From the NCBI GenBank assembly GCA_905478325.1, contig CAJQIB010000006.1, forward strand, positions 1 to 38,607: a stretch of DNA of 38,607 nt, in the 5' to 3' direction. How positions within the stretch are numbered: position 1 is the first letter of the stretch; every line of letters begins with the position of its first letter. The stretch comes from an uncultured Flavobacteriales bacterium. Lineage in GTDB: Bacteria; Bacteroidota; Bacteroidia; Flavobacteriales_D; Sanyastnellaceae. This document shows positions 8,820 through 17,484 of this stretch, piece after piece. The position numbers were made by a program, and so were the translations under genes. Under the pieces are notes generated by a model. The model was not told the DNA's origin. It did not search any database and saw only the letters and a program-made list of their open reading frames with translations.

Positions 8820-9869
8820 ATGAAACTAACTTCCTTTAAGTACGACATCCCTGAGGAACTGATTGCTCAAAAGCCATTAGACAATCGTGATGACAGCCGT
8901 TTGATGGTCGTGGATCGCGAAAGCGGTACCATCGAGCACAAAATGTTCAAGGATGTTTTGGATGAGTTTGATGAAGGAGATGTATTCGTCGCCAACGACA
9001 CACGCGTCTTTCCAGCCAAACTTTATGGCAACAAGGAAAAAACCGGCGCGGTCATCGAGGTGTTCTTGTTACGTGAACTGAACCGTGAGAGCATCCTGTG
9101 GGATGTACTCGTTGATCCCGCTCGGAAAATTAGAATTGGCAACAAACTCTATTTTGGCGAGAATGATGAACTCATCGCAGAAGTCATCGACAATACCACC
9201 TCACGAGGACGGACACTTCGTTTCTTGTTCGATGGGTCCTATGAAGAATTCATGGATGTCATCTTCCAGCTAGGAGAGACTCCTTTGCCAAAGTACATCG
9301 CCCGGGAGGTTGAAGCGGATGACCGTGAGCGGTTTCAAACCATTTACGCTAAGAACCTCGGAGCTGTAGCAGTACCAACGGCTGGACTCCACTTTTCGAA
9401 GCAGCTCATGAAGCGACTCGAAATCAAGGGAATTGACATGACCTACCTCACGTTGCACATCGGTCTGGGTACATTCAGACCTGTGGAGGTCGAAGATTTG
9501 ACCAAGCACAAAGTGGATTCCGAGCAATTGATTATTCCTGAAAGCTGCGTTGACCGCGTCAATCGAGCTAAAACAGAAGGAAAACGCATTGTCTCTGTTG
9601 GAGCAACGGCTATGCGGGCCATGGAAACATCCGTGAGCACCACAAATACCTTGAAGCCTTACAACGGATGGACCAACAAGTTCATCTTCCCGAAGTACGA
9701 CTTCAAGATTTCAGACGCGTTGATCACCAACTTTCATACGCCACAAAGCACGTTGCTGATGCTCTCTTCAGCCTTTGCAGGGCACGACCTCGTTATGGAG
9801 GCATACGCTCTGGCTCAGAAGGAGAAATATCGCTTTTTCGCATACGGCGATGCCTTGCTAATCAAGTAA
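8820..9869 (+). CDS. queA: S-adenosylmethionine:tRNA ribosyltransferase-isomerase QueA
   Basis: QueA transfers and isomerises the ribose of SAM onto 7-aminomethyl-7-deazaguanine in tRNA, giving epoxyqueuosine at the wobble position. The 349-residue length is standard. Recognisable segments are [23 protein letters not shown] at the N-terminus (split here as [13 protein letters not shown] and RDDSRLMV), [49 protein letters not shown] and [15 protein letters not shown] near the end. The following 80 nt hold a weak stem at 9882-9897 and then the redoxin gene. TruB-QueA adjacency is common in Bacteroidota. Confidence 0.96.
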   Translation: MKLTSFKYDIPEELIAQKPLDNRDDSRLMVVDRESGTIEHKMFKDVLDEFDEGDVFVANDTRVFPAKLYGNKEKTGAVIEVFLLRELNRESILWDVLVDPARKIRIGNKLYFGENDELIAEVIDNTTSRGRTLRFLFDGSYEEFMDVIFQLGETPLPKYIAREVEADDRERFQTIYAKNLGAVAVPTAGLHFSKQLMKRLEIKGIDMTYLTLHIGLGTFRPVEVEDLTKHKVDSEQLIIPESCVDRVNRAKTEGKRIVSVGATAMRAMETSVSTTNTLKPYNGWTNKFIFPKYDFKISDALITNFHTPQSTLLMLSSAFAGHDLVMEAYALAQKEKYRFFAYGDALLIK

Positions 9870-9949
9870 TTTGAATCTTTTGGCGAGAGGGCTCGTCATT
9901 GTGGAACTTCTTGAACGAGATTTGAAGCCTTATTAAAGGTCAAGTCTCC

Positions 9950-10615
9950 ATGAACATTTCGAACATCTCTTTGAGCCGGGTTTTCACTGCCTGTGCCATT
10001 TTAGCAGCCGGTACGTTTTTCGCCAGTGCTTCTATCACTCCTACAGAACCCAACGCTGAATTGGCGATTGGTGCTGTAGCACCGCTTTCTGACGTCAAAA
10101 TGACAAACGTAGACGGTTCTGCCATGAGCCTCGTGGATGCTGCCGGTAAAAATGGACTTCTGGTTGTTTTTAGCTGCAACACCTGTCCTTTTGTTGTCGG
10201 TAACGGAACGAAAAGTGATGGCTGGGAAGGGCGTTACAATGAAACCGCTGCGAAAGCTGCAGCCTATGGTTTTGGGATGGTATTGATCAACTCAAACGAA
10301 GCCAAGCGCGACAACCACGATAGCATGGAAGCCATGCAATCTCATTCCAAAGAGCAGGGCTATTCGATGCCATACCTCATGGATTCGAAGCACGCACTTG
10401 CTGATGCATTCGGAGCTTTGAAGACTCCACATGTTTACCTGTTGGACCAGGACATGACATTGATTTACCGCGGTTCATTGGATGACAACGTCAGCGATGC
10501 TGCGGCAGTCACGTCATCTTACGCCATGGATGCAATGGAAGCCGCCAGCATGGGAAAACCATGCGAGGTGTCCACAACCAAAGCCATTGGTTGTTCCATC
10601 AAGCGCGTTCAGTAA
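9950..10615 (+). CDS. Secreted thioredoxin-like (redoxin/PRX-like) protein
   Basis: The protein has 221 residues with an N-terminal signal peptide (hydrophobic VFTACAILAAGTFFASAS), so it is predicted periplasmic. Its thioredoxin fold carries the active-site motif SCNTCPFV with Cys76 and Cys79, in the position used by the AhpC/TSA-like PRX_like1 group. GMVLINSNEAKRDNHDSMEAM and TPHVYLLDQDMTLIYRG are typical of that group. The role is probably thiol-disulfide or peroxide chemistry, but the substrate cannot be told. The gene ends 6 nt from the end of the convergent carboxyltransferase gene, leaving no room for a separate terminator. Confidence 0.8.
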   Translation: MNISNISLSRVFTACAILAAGTFFASASITPTEPNAELAIGAVAPLSDVKMTNVDGSAMSLVDAAGKNGLLVVFSCNTCPFVVGNGTKSDGWEGRYNETAAKAAAYGFGMVLINSNEAKRDNHDSMEAMQSHSKEQGYSMPYLMDSKHALADAFGALKTPHVYLLDQDMTLIYRGSLDDNVSDAAAVTSSYAMDAMEAASMGKPCEVSTTKAIGCSIKRVQ

Positions 10616-10621
10616 TCCCTT

Positions 10622-12163
10622 TTAAAGCGGCAAGTTTCCGTGCTTCTTGCGCGGCAACGTGTCCACTTTATTCTCGAGCATTTTGAATGCTCGAATCAGC
10701 TTGGCCCGGGTGTTGCGCGGAAGAATTACTTCATCCACGTAGCCTCGGGCCGCTGCATTGTATGGGTGCGCAAACAATTCGGCGTATTCCGACTCCTTCT
10801 CCTTCCACGTAGCCTCTGGATCGGGTGACGCTGCGATTTCCTTTCGGAATATGATTTCTGCCGCACCTTTTGCCCCCATGACAGCGATCTCAGCCTTGGG
10901 CCAAGCAAAGACCAAGTCCGCTCCGATGTGCTGGCTATTCATCACGTCATACGCGCCTCCGTAAGCCTTCCGTGTGATCACCGTAATACGAGGAACAGTC
11001 GCTTCGCTGAATGCATAAAGCAGTTTGGCGCCGTTGGTAATGATGCCGTTCCATTCCTGATCCGTTCCAGGTAAAAAACCGGGAACATCCTCAAACACCA
11101 ACAGCGGAACATTGAATGCGTCACACGTCCGCACAAACCGAGCGGCCTTTGTCGATGCTTTAATATCCAAAACCCCCGCCAAAAAAGCGGGCTGGTTTGC
11201 AACAACACCGATACTTTGCCCGGCAATTCGTGCAAATCCGCATACCATGTTTTCCGCATGGTCCTTCTGAACCTCTTTGAACGAATCGGCATCTACCGTC
11301 TCGTGGATGACTTGGCGGATGTCATACGGCTGCTGTGCACTTTCCGGAATCACCGTGTCGAGATTGGGACGGGTTTCGTCCCCCCCTGCGTAATCCAAGC
11401 GCATCGGCTCCTCTTCACAATTCTGAGGCAAGTAACTCAGGACATCCTTGATGTCTTGGATTACCATCGCTTCATTTGGGGCCGTAAAATGGGTGACGCC
11501 TGATTTGGTGGCATGCGCTTTCGCTCCTCCCAAATCTTCACTAGTAACCTCTTCATGCGTCACGGTCTTCACCACGTTGGGCCCGGTTACGAACATATAG
11601 CTCGATCCCTCCGCCATAAAAATAAAGTCCGTCAATGCAGGCGAATAGACTGCTCCTCCAGCGCAGGGGCCCAGAATTCCACTCAATTGAGGAATCACTC
11701 CACTTGCTCGAACATTCCGATAAAAGATATCGGCATAGCCCCCCAACGAAACCACACCCTCTTGTATCCTGGCTCCTCCACTGTCATTCAAGCCGATCAA
11801 CGGCGCGCCATTTTTCATCGCCAAATCCATGATCCGGCATATTTTTTTGGCATGCGCTTCAGCCAATGATCCGCCCAAAACGGTAAAGTCTTGAGAGAAC
11901 ACATACACCAAACGGCCATCGATGTGTCCATACCCTGTGACCACTCCGTCTCCCAAAAACTGCTGCTTATCCAATCCAAAGTTGGTCGAACGGTGTTTCA
12001 CCAACATACCCAACTCCTCAAAACTTCCGGGGTCCAGCAGCAAATCAATCCGCTCGCGCGCGGTCAGTTTGCCCTTGCCATGTTGTGCTTGTACGCGCGC
12101 CTCTCCACCACCCTGAAGGGCTTCAGCACGCAATCGATCTAGTCGTTCAAACGGTTGCTCCAT
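10622..12163 (-). CDS. Acyl-CoA carboxylase carboxyltransferase subunit (propionyl-CoA carboxylase beta-like)
   Basis: The protein has 513 residues and matches the biotin-dependent carboxyltransferase family (PccB/MmdA type), which moves CO2 from carboxybiotin to an acyl-CoA such as propionyl-CoA. Motifs are GKGKLTARERIDLLLDPGSF near the N-terminus, GLNDSGGARIQEGV, GPCAGGAVYSPALTDF (oxyanion glycines) and ITRKAYGGAYDVM in the C-terminal half. Both crotonase-like halves are complete. No biotin carboxylase or biotin-carrier gene lies in the window, so carboxylase cannot be separated from decarboxylase by context. The ATG at 12163 gives the family's usual N-terminus and lies 4 nt after a perfect -7 box. 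Confidence 0.9.
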   Translation of the reverse strand: MEQPFERLDRLRAEALQGGGEARVQAQHGKGKLTARERIDLLLDPGSFEELGMLVKHRSTNFGLDKQQFLGDGVVTGYGHIDGRLVYVFSQDFTVLGGSLAEAHAKKICRIMDLAMKNGAPLIGLNDSGGARIQEGVVSLGGYADIFYRNVRASGVIPQLSGILGPCAGGAVYSPALTDFIFMAEGSSYMFVTGPNVVKTVTHEEVTSEDLGGAKAHATKSGVTHFTAPNEAMVIQDIKDVLSYLPQNCEEEPMRLDYAGGDETRPNLDTVIPESAQQPYDIRQVIHETVDADSFKEVQKDHAENMVCGFARIAGQSIGVVANQPAFLAGVLDIKASTKAARFVRTCDAFNVPLLVFEDVPGFLPGTDQEWNGIITNGAKLLYAFSEATVPRITVITRKAYGGAYDVMNSQHIGADLVFAWPKAEIAVMGAKGAAEIIFRKEIAASPDPEATWKEKESEYAELFAHPYNAAARGYVDEVILPRNTRAKLIRAFKMLENKVDTLPRKKHGNLPL

Positions 12164-12167
12164 GTCA

Positions 12168-12175
12168 CAAATCTA
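12168..12175 (-). promoter_or_regulatory. -7 box (TAnnTTTG) immediately before the carboxyltransferase gene
   Basis: The minus strand reads TAGATTTG, then TGAC, then the ATG at 12163. The octamer is a perfect match to the Bacteroidota -7 consensus with 4-nt spacing to the start codon. Confidence 0.6.
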
Positions 12176-12256
12176 AGGATTGGGCCTCCGGTTGAGACTT
12201 TGACGACCCGAAGATTCGACGACCACTTGCCATTCGAAAGAAGACAAATCGCGCGC

Positions 12257-12264
12257 TACCTTTG
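12257..12264 (+). promoter_or_regulatory. -7 box upstream of aspS
   Basis: TACCTTTG matches TAnnTTTG and lies 40 nt before the aspS ATG, the same leader length as queA. A TTG at 12227 is too far upstream for a standard -33. Confidence 0.5.
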
Positions 12265-12304
12265 CGAAAGGCAAGAAACTCCTCTTGCCCAATGCTAGAA
12301 TACA

Positions 12305-14068
12305 ATGCATCGGACTCACACTTGCGGCGAATTGCGCGCCGATCATGATGGACAACAGGTTACCCTCAGCGGATGGGTGCAGCGGACCCGCGATCTCGGA
12401 GGGATGACCTTTGTGGATTTGCGCGATCGTTATGGCTTGACACAGCTGGCTTTCAACATGGACTCGAATGAGGCGTTGTGTCTACAAGCCCGAAAATTGG
12501 GAAGAGAATTCGTTGTCAAGGTGACCGGTAAAGTGCTCATTCGTGAGTCCAAGAATGCTCAAATGAGCACGGGTGATATTGAAATCGAAGTCACGGAATT
12601 GGACATCCTCAACGCGAGTAAAACTCCTCCGTTTACCATCGAAGACGACACGGATGGCGGAGACGATTTGCGCATGAAATACCGGTACCTCGACCTGCGA
12701 AGGAAACCGGTTCAGCAAAACTTGATGCTGCGCCATAAGCTGAGCATTGAAACGCGCAAGTATTTGGACAGCGTCGAATTCATCGAAGTGGAAACGCCGT
12801 ATTTGATCAAGTCTACGCCTGAGGGCGCGCGCGATTTCGTTGTGCCTTCTCGCATGAATCCCGGTCAATTCTACGCATTGCCACAAAGCCCGCAGACATT
12901 CAAGCAATTGCTGATGGTCAGTGGGTATGATCGGTACTATCAAATTGTCAAGTGCTTCCGAGACGAAGACTTGCGTGCAGACCGGCAACCGGAATTCACA
13001 CAAATTGATTGTGAGATGGCCTTCGTGGAGCAGGAGGATATCCTCAACACCTTCGAAGGAATGGTCCGCCATTTGTTCAAAGTCGTACTCGACACCACCG
13101 TCCCTGAGTTTCCTCGGATCACGTATGACGAGGCCATGGCCCGCTATGGAAGCGACAAACCCGACGTGCGTTTTGGAATGGAATTCGTTGACTTTGGCGC
13201 TGTTGCACAAGGCAAAGGGTTTGGTGTCTTTGATTCCGCTGAAGCGGTTGTGGGCATCGTAGCTCCAGGATGTGCTGAGTACTCTCGCAAACAGCTTGAT
13301 GGACTCACGGAATGGGTCAAACGACCACAGATTGGAGCCAAAGGATTGGTTTACTGTAAGGTCAATGCTGATGGCACCTTCAAATCCAGTGTCGACAAAT
13401 TTTTCGATGCGGAAGCTCAGGCCGCTTGGGCCTCACACGCGGAAGCGAAGCCCGGCGATTTGATTCTCATGCTATCCGGCGATCTGGACCGCGTGCGCAA
13501 ACAATTGAATGAAGTGCGCTTGCACATGGGAGAAGCTTTAGGCTTGCGAGACCCTAAAGTATTCCGACCGTTGTGGGTGATGGACTTCCCTTTACTCGAA
13601 TGGGATGAGGCAACAGAACGTTACCATGCCATGCACCATCCATTTACCTCACCCAAGCCAGAGCACATGGACCTCATCGATAACGATCCCGGAGCCGTCC
13701 GTGCCAATGCGTATGACATGGTCGTCAACGGGGTTGAAATCGGAGGAGGGTCCATTCGAATTCACGACAAAACCATTCAAGCGCGGATGTTCGACTTGCT
13801 CGGGTTTTCTCCCGAAGAAGCGGAAGCGCAATTTGGCTTTTTGATGAATGCGTTTGAATATGGAGCCCCTCCTCACGGTGGTCTCGCTCTCGGGTTTGAC
13901 CGACTTTGTTCCCTGTTTGGTGGAAGTGATTCCATCCGAGATTTTATCGCTTTCCCTAAAAACAACAGTGGACGCGATGTCATGATCGACGCACCTAGCC
14001 CGATCCATGACGAACAATTCACTGAATTACACTTACAGTCTACCGCTCCGAGTAAGACTGAATCTTAA
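12305..14068 (+). CDS. aspS: Aspartyl-tRNA synthetase
   Basis: This class II enzyme charges tRNA-Asp with aspartate. The protein has 587 residues, typical of the bacterial form with a GAD insertion domain. The order is an OB-fold anticodon-binding domain ([21 protein letters not shown], split as [13 protein letters not shown] and FVDLRD), motif 2 at [18 protein letters not shown], the insertion domain, [11 protein letters not shown], and motif 3 [15 protein letters not shown] near the C-terminus. The ATG at 12305 gives [11 protein letters not shown], the normal N-terminus. The bacilliredoxin-like gene follows after 9 nt and trpS after that, so these three probably form one transcript. Confidence 0.97.
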   Translation: MHRTHTCGELRADHDGQQVTLSGWVQRTRDLGGMTFVDLRDRYGLTQLAFNMDSNEALCLQARKLGREFVVKVTGKVLIRESKNAQMSTGDIEIEVTELDILNASKTPPFTIEDDTDGGDDLRMKYRYLDLRRKPVQQNLMLRHKLSIETRKYLDSVEFIEVETPYLIKSTPEGARDFVVPSRMNPGQFYALPQSPQTFKQLLMVSGYDRYYQIVKCFRDEDLRADRQPEFTQIDCEMAFVEQEDILNTFEGMVRHLFKVVLDTTVPEFPRITYDEAMARYGSDKPDVRFGMEFVDFGAVAQGKGFGVFDSAEAVVGIVAPGCAEYSRKQLDGLTEWVKRPQIGAKGLVYCKVNADGTFKSSVDKFFDAEAQAAWASHAEAKPGDLILMLSGDLDRVRKQLNEVRLHMGEALGLRDPKVFRPLWVMDFPLLEWDEATERYHAMHHPFTSPKPEHMDLIDNDPGAVRANAYDMVVNGVEIGGGSIRIHDKTIQARMFDLLGFSPEEAEAQFGFLMNAFEYGAPPHGGLALGFDRLCSLFGGSDSIRDFIAFPKNNSGRDVMIDAPSPIHDEQFTELHLQSTAPSKTES

Positions 14069-14077
14069 CTTTACACC

Positions 14078-14488
14078 ATGTACCCTCCTGAACTAGTTGC
14101 CCCGAAAAAAGCCGAGCTCACCGAAGCCGGTTTTTCTGAAATGATCTCCGTCGACGATGTCGACGCGACCATTGCAAAGCCTGGAAGCACGATGATTGTC
14201 ATCAATAGCGTCTGCGGTTGTGCCGCCTCTTCCATGCGACCCGGTGTCCTCAAAGCACTGAAGAACGAAAAACTCCCCACTCACTTGACCACTTCGTTTG
14301 CAGGAGTTGACCAAGCGGCCGTTGAGCGCGTTCGGAAGTTTTTGTTGCCTTACCCTCCGAGCTCTCCGAGCATTGCGTTGTTTAAAGACGGACGATTGCT
14401 GCACATGGTTGAGCGCCATCACATTGAAGGCCGCAACGCCGATATGATCGCCGACCATTTGAAAATGGTATTCGACGAGCACTGTTGA
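14078..14488 (+). CDS. BrxA/BrxB family bacilliredoxin-like protein
   Basis: The protein has 136 residues and belongs to the YphP/DUF1094 family, with a thioredoxin-like fold and the unusual CGC active site (VINSVCGCAA, Cys46 and Cys48). In Bacillus, family members remove bacillithiol from oxidised proteins. The N-terminal MYPPELVAPKKAELTEAGF and the C-terminal RHHIEGRNADMIADHL also fit. It sits 9 nt after aspS and 9 nt before trpS, so it is co-transcribed with two aminoacyl-tRNA synthetases. Whether this organism makes bacillithiol cannot be judged here, since no bsh genes are present. Confidence 0.88.
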   Translation: MYPPELVAPKKAELTEAGFSEMISVDDVDATIAKPGSTMIVINSVCGCAASSMRPGVLKALKNEKLPTHLTTSFAGVDQAAVERVRKFLLPYPPSSPSIALFKDGRLLHMVERHHIEGRNADMIADHLKMVFDEHC

Positions 14489-14497
14489 TCCCACCCC

Positions 14498-15469
14498 ATG
14501 GCACGGATTCTCACTGGCATACAAAGCACCGGAACCCCGCACCTGGGCAATTTACTTGGGGCCATTCGCCCTGCCATTGATTTGGCGAACGATGCCGCGA
14601 ACGATTCTTTCTTATTCATTGCAGACTTGCATTCTCTCACGCAGGTCAAGAATGGAACCGAACTTCGACACAACACGTATGCCGTAGCCGCTGCGTGGCT
14701 CGCATTCGGACTGGATACAAGTCGCACGGCGTTTTACCGCCAAAGCGATGTCCCTGAAGTCACAGAGTTGGCTTGGTACCTCAATTGCTTTTTTCCATAC
14801 CAGCGATTGACCTTAGCGCATAGCTTCAAGGACAAGGCGGAGCGGTTAGAAGATGTAAACGGAGGACTGTTTTCGTATCCCATGCTCATGGCGGCGGATA
14901 TTCTTCTCTATGATGCCGACTTTGTTCCCGTGGGGAAAGACCAGTTGCAGCATTTAGAAATGACGCGAGACGTGGCTGCCCGCTTCAATCATCGCATGGG
15001 CGACACGTTCGTTGTTCCTCAGGAAATGATCCGATCTGAGACGATGTTGATTCCCGGGTTGGACGGCGCCAAGATGTCGAAGTCCAAGGCCAATACGCTG
15101 AATATCTTTGACGATCCTTCGGCATTGAAAAAGCGCATCAACAAAGAAATCATTACAGATGCGACTCCATTGGAGGATCCGAAGGACCCCGACAATGCTG
15201 TCGTTTGGAAGTTGTACCAATCCATCGCCGGTGATGCTGAAGGCCAGCGCATGGCCGAAAAACTAAGAGCTGGTGGCTATGGTTGGGGGCACGCTAAGAA
15301 GGAGCTGCTCGAAGCCATTGTCGATGGTTTTGCTGAGGAACGCGATGCGTTCAATCGATGGATGACAGACTTGGGGGGACTCGATGCCGAATTGTCCAAA
15401 GGTGCTGTCCAAGCCCGAGAAGTCGCCGCGACTGTGCTCGATCGTGTGCGTACAAAAATTGGATACTAA
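14498..15469 (+). CDS. trpS: Tryptophanyl-tRNA synthetase
   Basis: This class I enzyme charges tRNA-Trp. The protein has 323 residues, normal for the bacterial form. The HIGH-type signature is PHLGNLLGA (His15), preceded by ILTGIQSTGTPH. The KMSKS loop is KMSKSKANTL from Lys192. Other typical segments are the FLFIADLHSLT strand, YPMLMAADILLYDADFVPVG and DQLQHLEMTRDVA. It is the last gene of the aspS-bacilliredoxin-trpS group. A strong stem-loop lies 30 nt after its stop. Confidence 0.97.
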   Translation: MARILTGIQSTGTPHLGNLLGAIRPAIDLANDAANDSFLFIADLHSLTQVKNGTELRHNTYAVAAAWLAFGLDTSRTAFYRQSDVPEVTELAWYLNCFFPYQRLTLAHSFKDKAERLEDVNGGLFSYPMLMAADILLYDADFVPVGKDQLQHLEMTRDVAARFNHRMGDTFVVPQEMIRSETMLIPGLDGAKMSKSKANTLNIFDDPSALKKRINKEIITDATPLEDPKDPDNAVVWKLYQSIAGDAEGQRMAEKLRAGGYGWGHAKKELLEAIVDGFAEERDAFNRWMTDLGGLDAELSKGAVQAREVAATVLDRVRTKIGY

Positions 15470-15498
15470 AGGTCCTATTCCTTTTTGGCATGTTCCTT

Positions 15499-15526
15499 GG
15501 TTAGAGGGGTGAAACACCCTTTAACC
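15499..15526. other. Strong stem-loop between trpS and the MuiA-like gene
   Basis: GGTTA, a bulged G, AGGGGTG, an AAA loop, CACCCTT and TAACC form 12 pairs with one bulge. No T tract follows on either strand, so a classical terminator is not supported. It ends 8 nt before the next start codon and could affect translation of that gene or mark the end of the trpS transcript. Confidence 0.5.
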
Positions 15527-15534
15527 CCAACATC

Positions 15535-17475
15535 ATGCCCATTGCCCGTTTTCAGACCCTTCTTGCCATCGTTTGGATGGGGGCCGCCCTCGCTCCATCC
15601 GTTGGTCGTGCCAACAAGCCCGCCAGTCCTCCCAGCGAACAATTCCTAGAAACGACGATTGACCACGTGGTGATCTACCAACAAGGGGCACAAGTCGAAC
15701 GCGTCTCCAAGGTCCGCGTCCCGCTGGGAATTTCCACCCTCGTCTTTTCAGAGCTTAACACCAGCATTGATCCGTCTCAACTCCGCATCACAGGCGACGG
15801 TGATTTCAAGGTGATCAGCATCACCCACCGATACCATACGGACACTTTGGGCGGCGCTGAATCAGCCTCTGAACGCATTGTGCTACAACGGACACGAAAC
15901 AGCTTGCAGCGAGAGATCAGTACCATCCAAAACAGGCGGGTCATTTACGACCGAGAAGAACAGTTGTTGCTGAACAACCAAGGCTTTTCAGTAAAAGACA
16001 GTGGGGTCGACTTAGAGCGCCTGATGCAAGCATCGGTATTCTACCGGGAGCGATTCCAAGCCATTCAAGAAGGGCGACATCTTCTGGACGAAGAAATTCA
16101 GACCGTTCAGCAACACATTCAAACCATCGATGAGCAGATGAGGCTTCTCCCCGCTTTACTCACCGAATCTTTCTTGGAAGTTGTCGTTCGCGTTGAAGCC
16201 AAAAAACCTACGAATGGTTCATTGCTTTTAAGCTACTGGATGCAGCAAGCGGGATGGAACCCCTCCTACAATGCGCGTGTAGAAAACATCGCTGATCCGC
16301 TAAAATTGGAATACCAGGCTATGGTCTTTCAAAACACAGGAGAAAATTGGGACAATGTAGGATTGAGTATTGCCACGGGAACACCGAGTAAGAATCGCTC
16401 CAAGCCTTCTTTGCATCCTTGGATGCTCGATGGAAATCAACGAAACGTTTCCGGAGGAATCGCTGCAACCGCGAATGCGTGGCTAAAAGCTCAACCGTTC
16501 AATCCCAATGTCCGGCAAGTCCGTGGTCAATTGTATGACGCTAACGGAAATCCACTCGTCGGCGCCCAAGTTGTTGCTGGCGGTGCGCAGGTCGTCACGG
16601 ACATCAACGGTTTTTATTCGCTCGATGTACCCAATGGGGTTAGTCATGTGCAATACAGCTCTGTTGGCCATCGGATTGAAGCACTCAGTATCAGTGATCC
16701 GGTAATGAATGTCAATCTTGCACCCGCAATGGAAATTCTCGAGAGCATCGTCATGAGTGAAGACGCCGCTCCAAAAGAAGCCCTCTTTGCGTCAAGAACA
16801 CGCCGTCGGGAGGCATTCGACAATGCAGACCCTCTCAATTATGCTCCCGTTGCCGTGGAACATAGCCCGACCCAAACCCGCTTTGACATCGATGCGAAAT
16901 ACGACATCCCCACCGATGGGACGCACCACGCTGTCCGGATACTCGAGCACCACATTGCCGTCGACTACCTCTACCAATGCACACCCAAACTGGACCCACA
17001 AGTTTACCTCACGGCCTTGTTTACCGACTGGGAAGATTTGGATCTACTCAATGGACGCATGCACATCTATTTCGAAGACGATTATGTAGGAGAAAGTCAA
17101 CTGAAACTAGACTTTGCGAAAGACACCTTGGCCATTTCGCTGGGCCCTGATCCATCCATCCAAGTCCGACGCAAGCGCACAGCGTTAGAAGACCGTTCTA
17201 GTTTAATTAGCGGAAAACGAGAATTCCTTCGGGAATATGCATTCACCATTACCAATCGGAAGACCTCCCCAATCCATATTCAAATGGACGATCAGCTGCC
17301 GTTGGCTCAAAACGAAGACATCGAAATCAATCGGCTGAAATTGGATGGAGCTGAGGTTGAAAAGGAATCAGGTCGGGTCGTCTGGGATTTGGAAATAGAT
17401 CCCGGAGAGGAAGTTAAAAAGCTCTTCCGCTTCGAAGTCAAGTCCCCCAAAGATTTGATGGTACAACTGCGCTAA
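15535..17475 (+). CDS. MuiA-like protein with DUF4140/DUF4139 and inserted CarboxypepD-reg-like domain
   Basis: The protein has 646 residues with an N-terminal signal peptide (FQTLLAIVWMGAALAPSVG). Residues about 35-130 form the DUF4140-like domain (TIDHVVIYQQGAQVERVSKV). A charged coiled-coil region follows (about 120-215), then DUF4139 begins near LLLSYWMQQAGWNPSYNARV. A beta-sandwich of the CarboxypepD-reg-like type (VRGQLYDANGNPLVGAQVV, from residue 329) is inserted into DUF4139, which resumes and runs to the end. This architecture recurs in Bacteroidota. The family is named after a Streptomyces-unrelated mucoidy-inhibitor homologue, and its biochemical function is unknown to me. It probably acts in the periplasm or at the outer surface. 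It is convergent with the amidohydrolase pair. Confidence 0.82.
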   Translation: MPIARFQTLLAIVWMGAALAPSVGRANKPASPPSEQFLETTIDHVVIYQQGAQVERVSKVRVPLGISTLVFSELNTSIDPSQLRITGDGDFKVISITHRYHTDTLGGAESASERIVLQRTRNSLQREISTIQNRRVIYDREEQLLLNNQGFSVKDSGVDLERLMQASVFYRERFQAIQEGRHLLDEEIQTVQQHIQTIDEQMRLLPALLTESFLEVVVRVEAKKPTNGSLLLSYWMQQAGWNPSYNARVENIADPLKLEYQAMVFQNTGENWDNVGLSIATGTPSKNRSKPSLHPWMLDGNQRNVSGGIAATANAWLKAQPFNPNVRQVRGQLYDANGNPLVGAQVVAGGAQVVTDINGFYSLDVPNGVSHVQYSSVGHRIEALSISDPVMNVNLAPAMEILESIVMSEDAAPKEALFASRTRRREAFDNADPLNYAPVAVEHSPTQTRFDIDAKYDIPTDGTHHAVRILEHHIAVDYLYQCTPKLDPQVYLTALFTDWEDLDLLNGRMHIYFEDDYVGESQLKLDFAKDTLAISLGPDPSIQVRRKRTALEDRSSLISGKREFLREYAFTITNRKTSPIHIQMDDQLPLAQNEDIEINRLKLDGAEVEKESGRVVWDLEIDPGEEVKKLFRFEVKSPKDLMVQLR

Positions 17476-17484
17476 ACAACGGCC

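Noticed and set aside
9882-9897. Stem GGCGAG/CTCGTC after queA as a terminator
   Set aside because: Six pairs with one wobble and no T tract; too weak to call.
12173-12355. Short minus-strand open frame upstream of the carboxyltransferase gene
   Set aside because: It overlaps the aspS start and its promoter and resembles no known protein.
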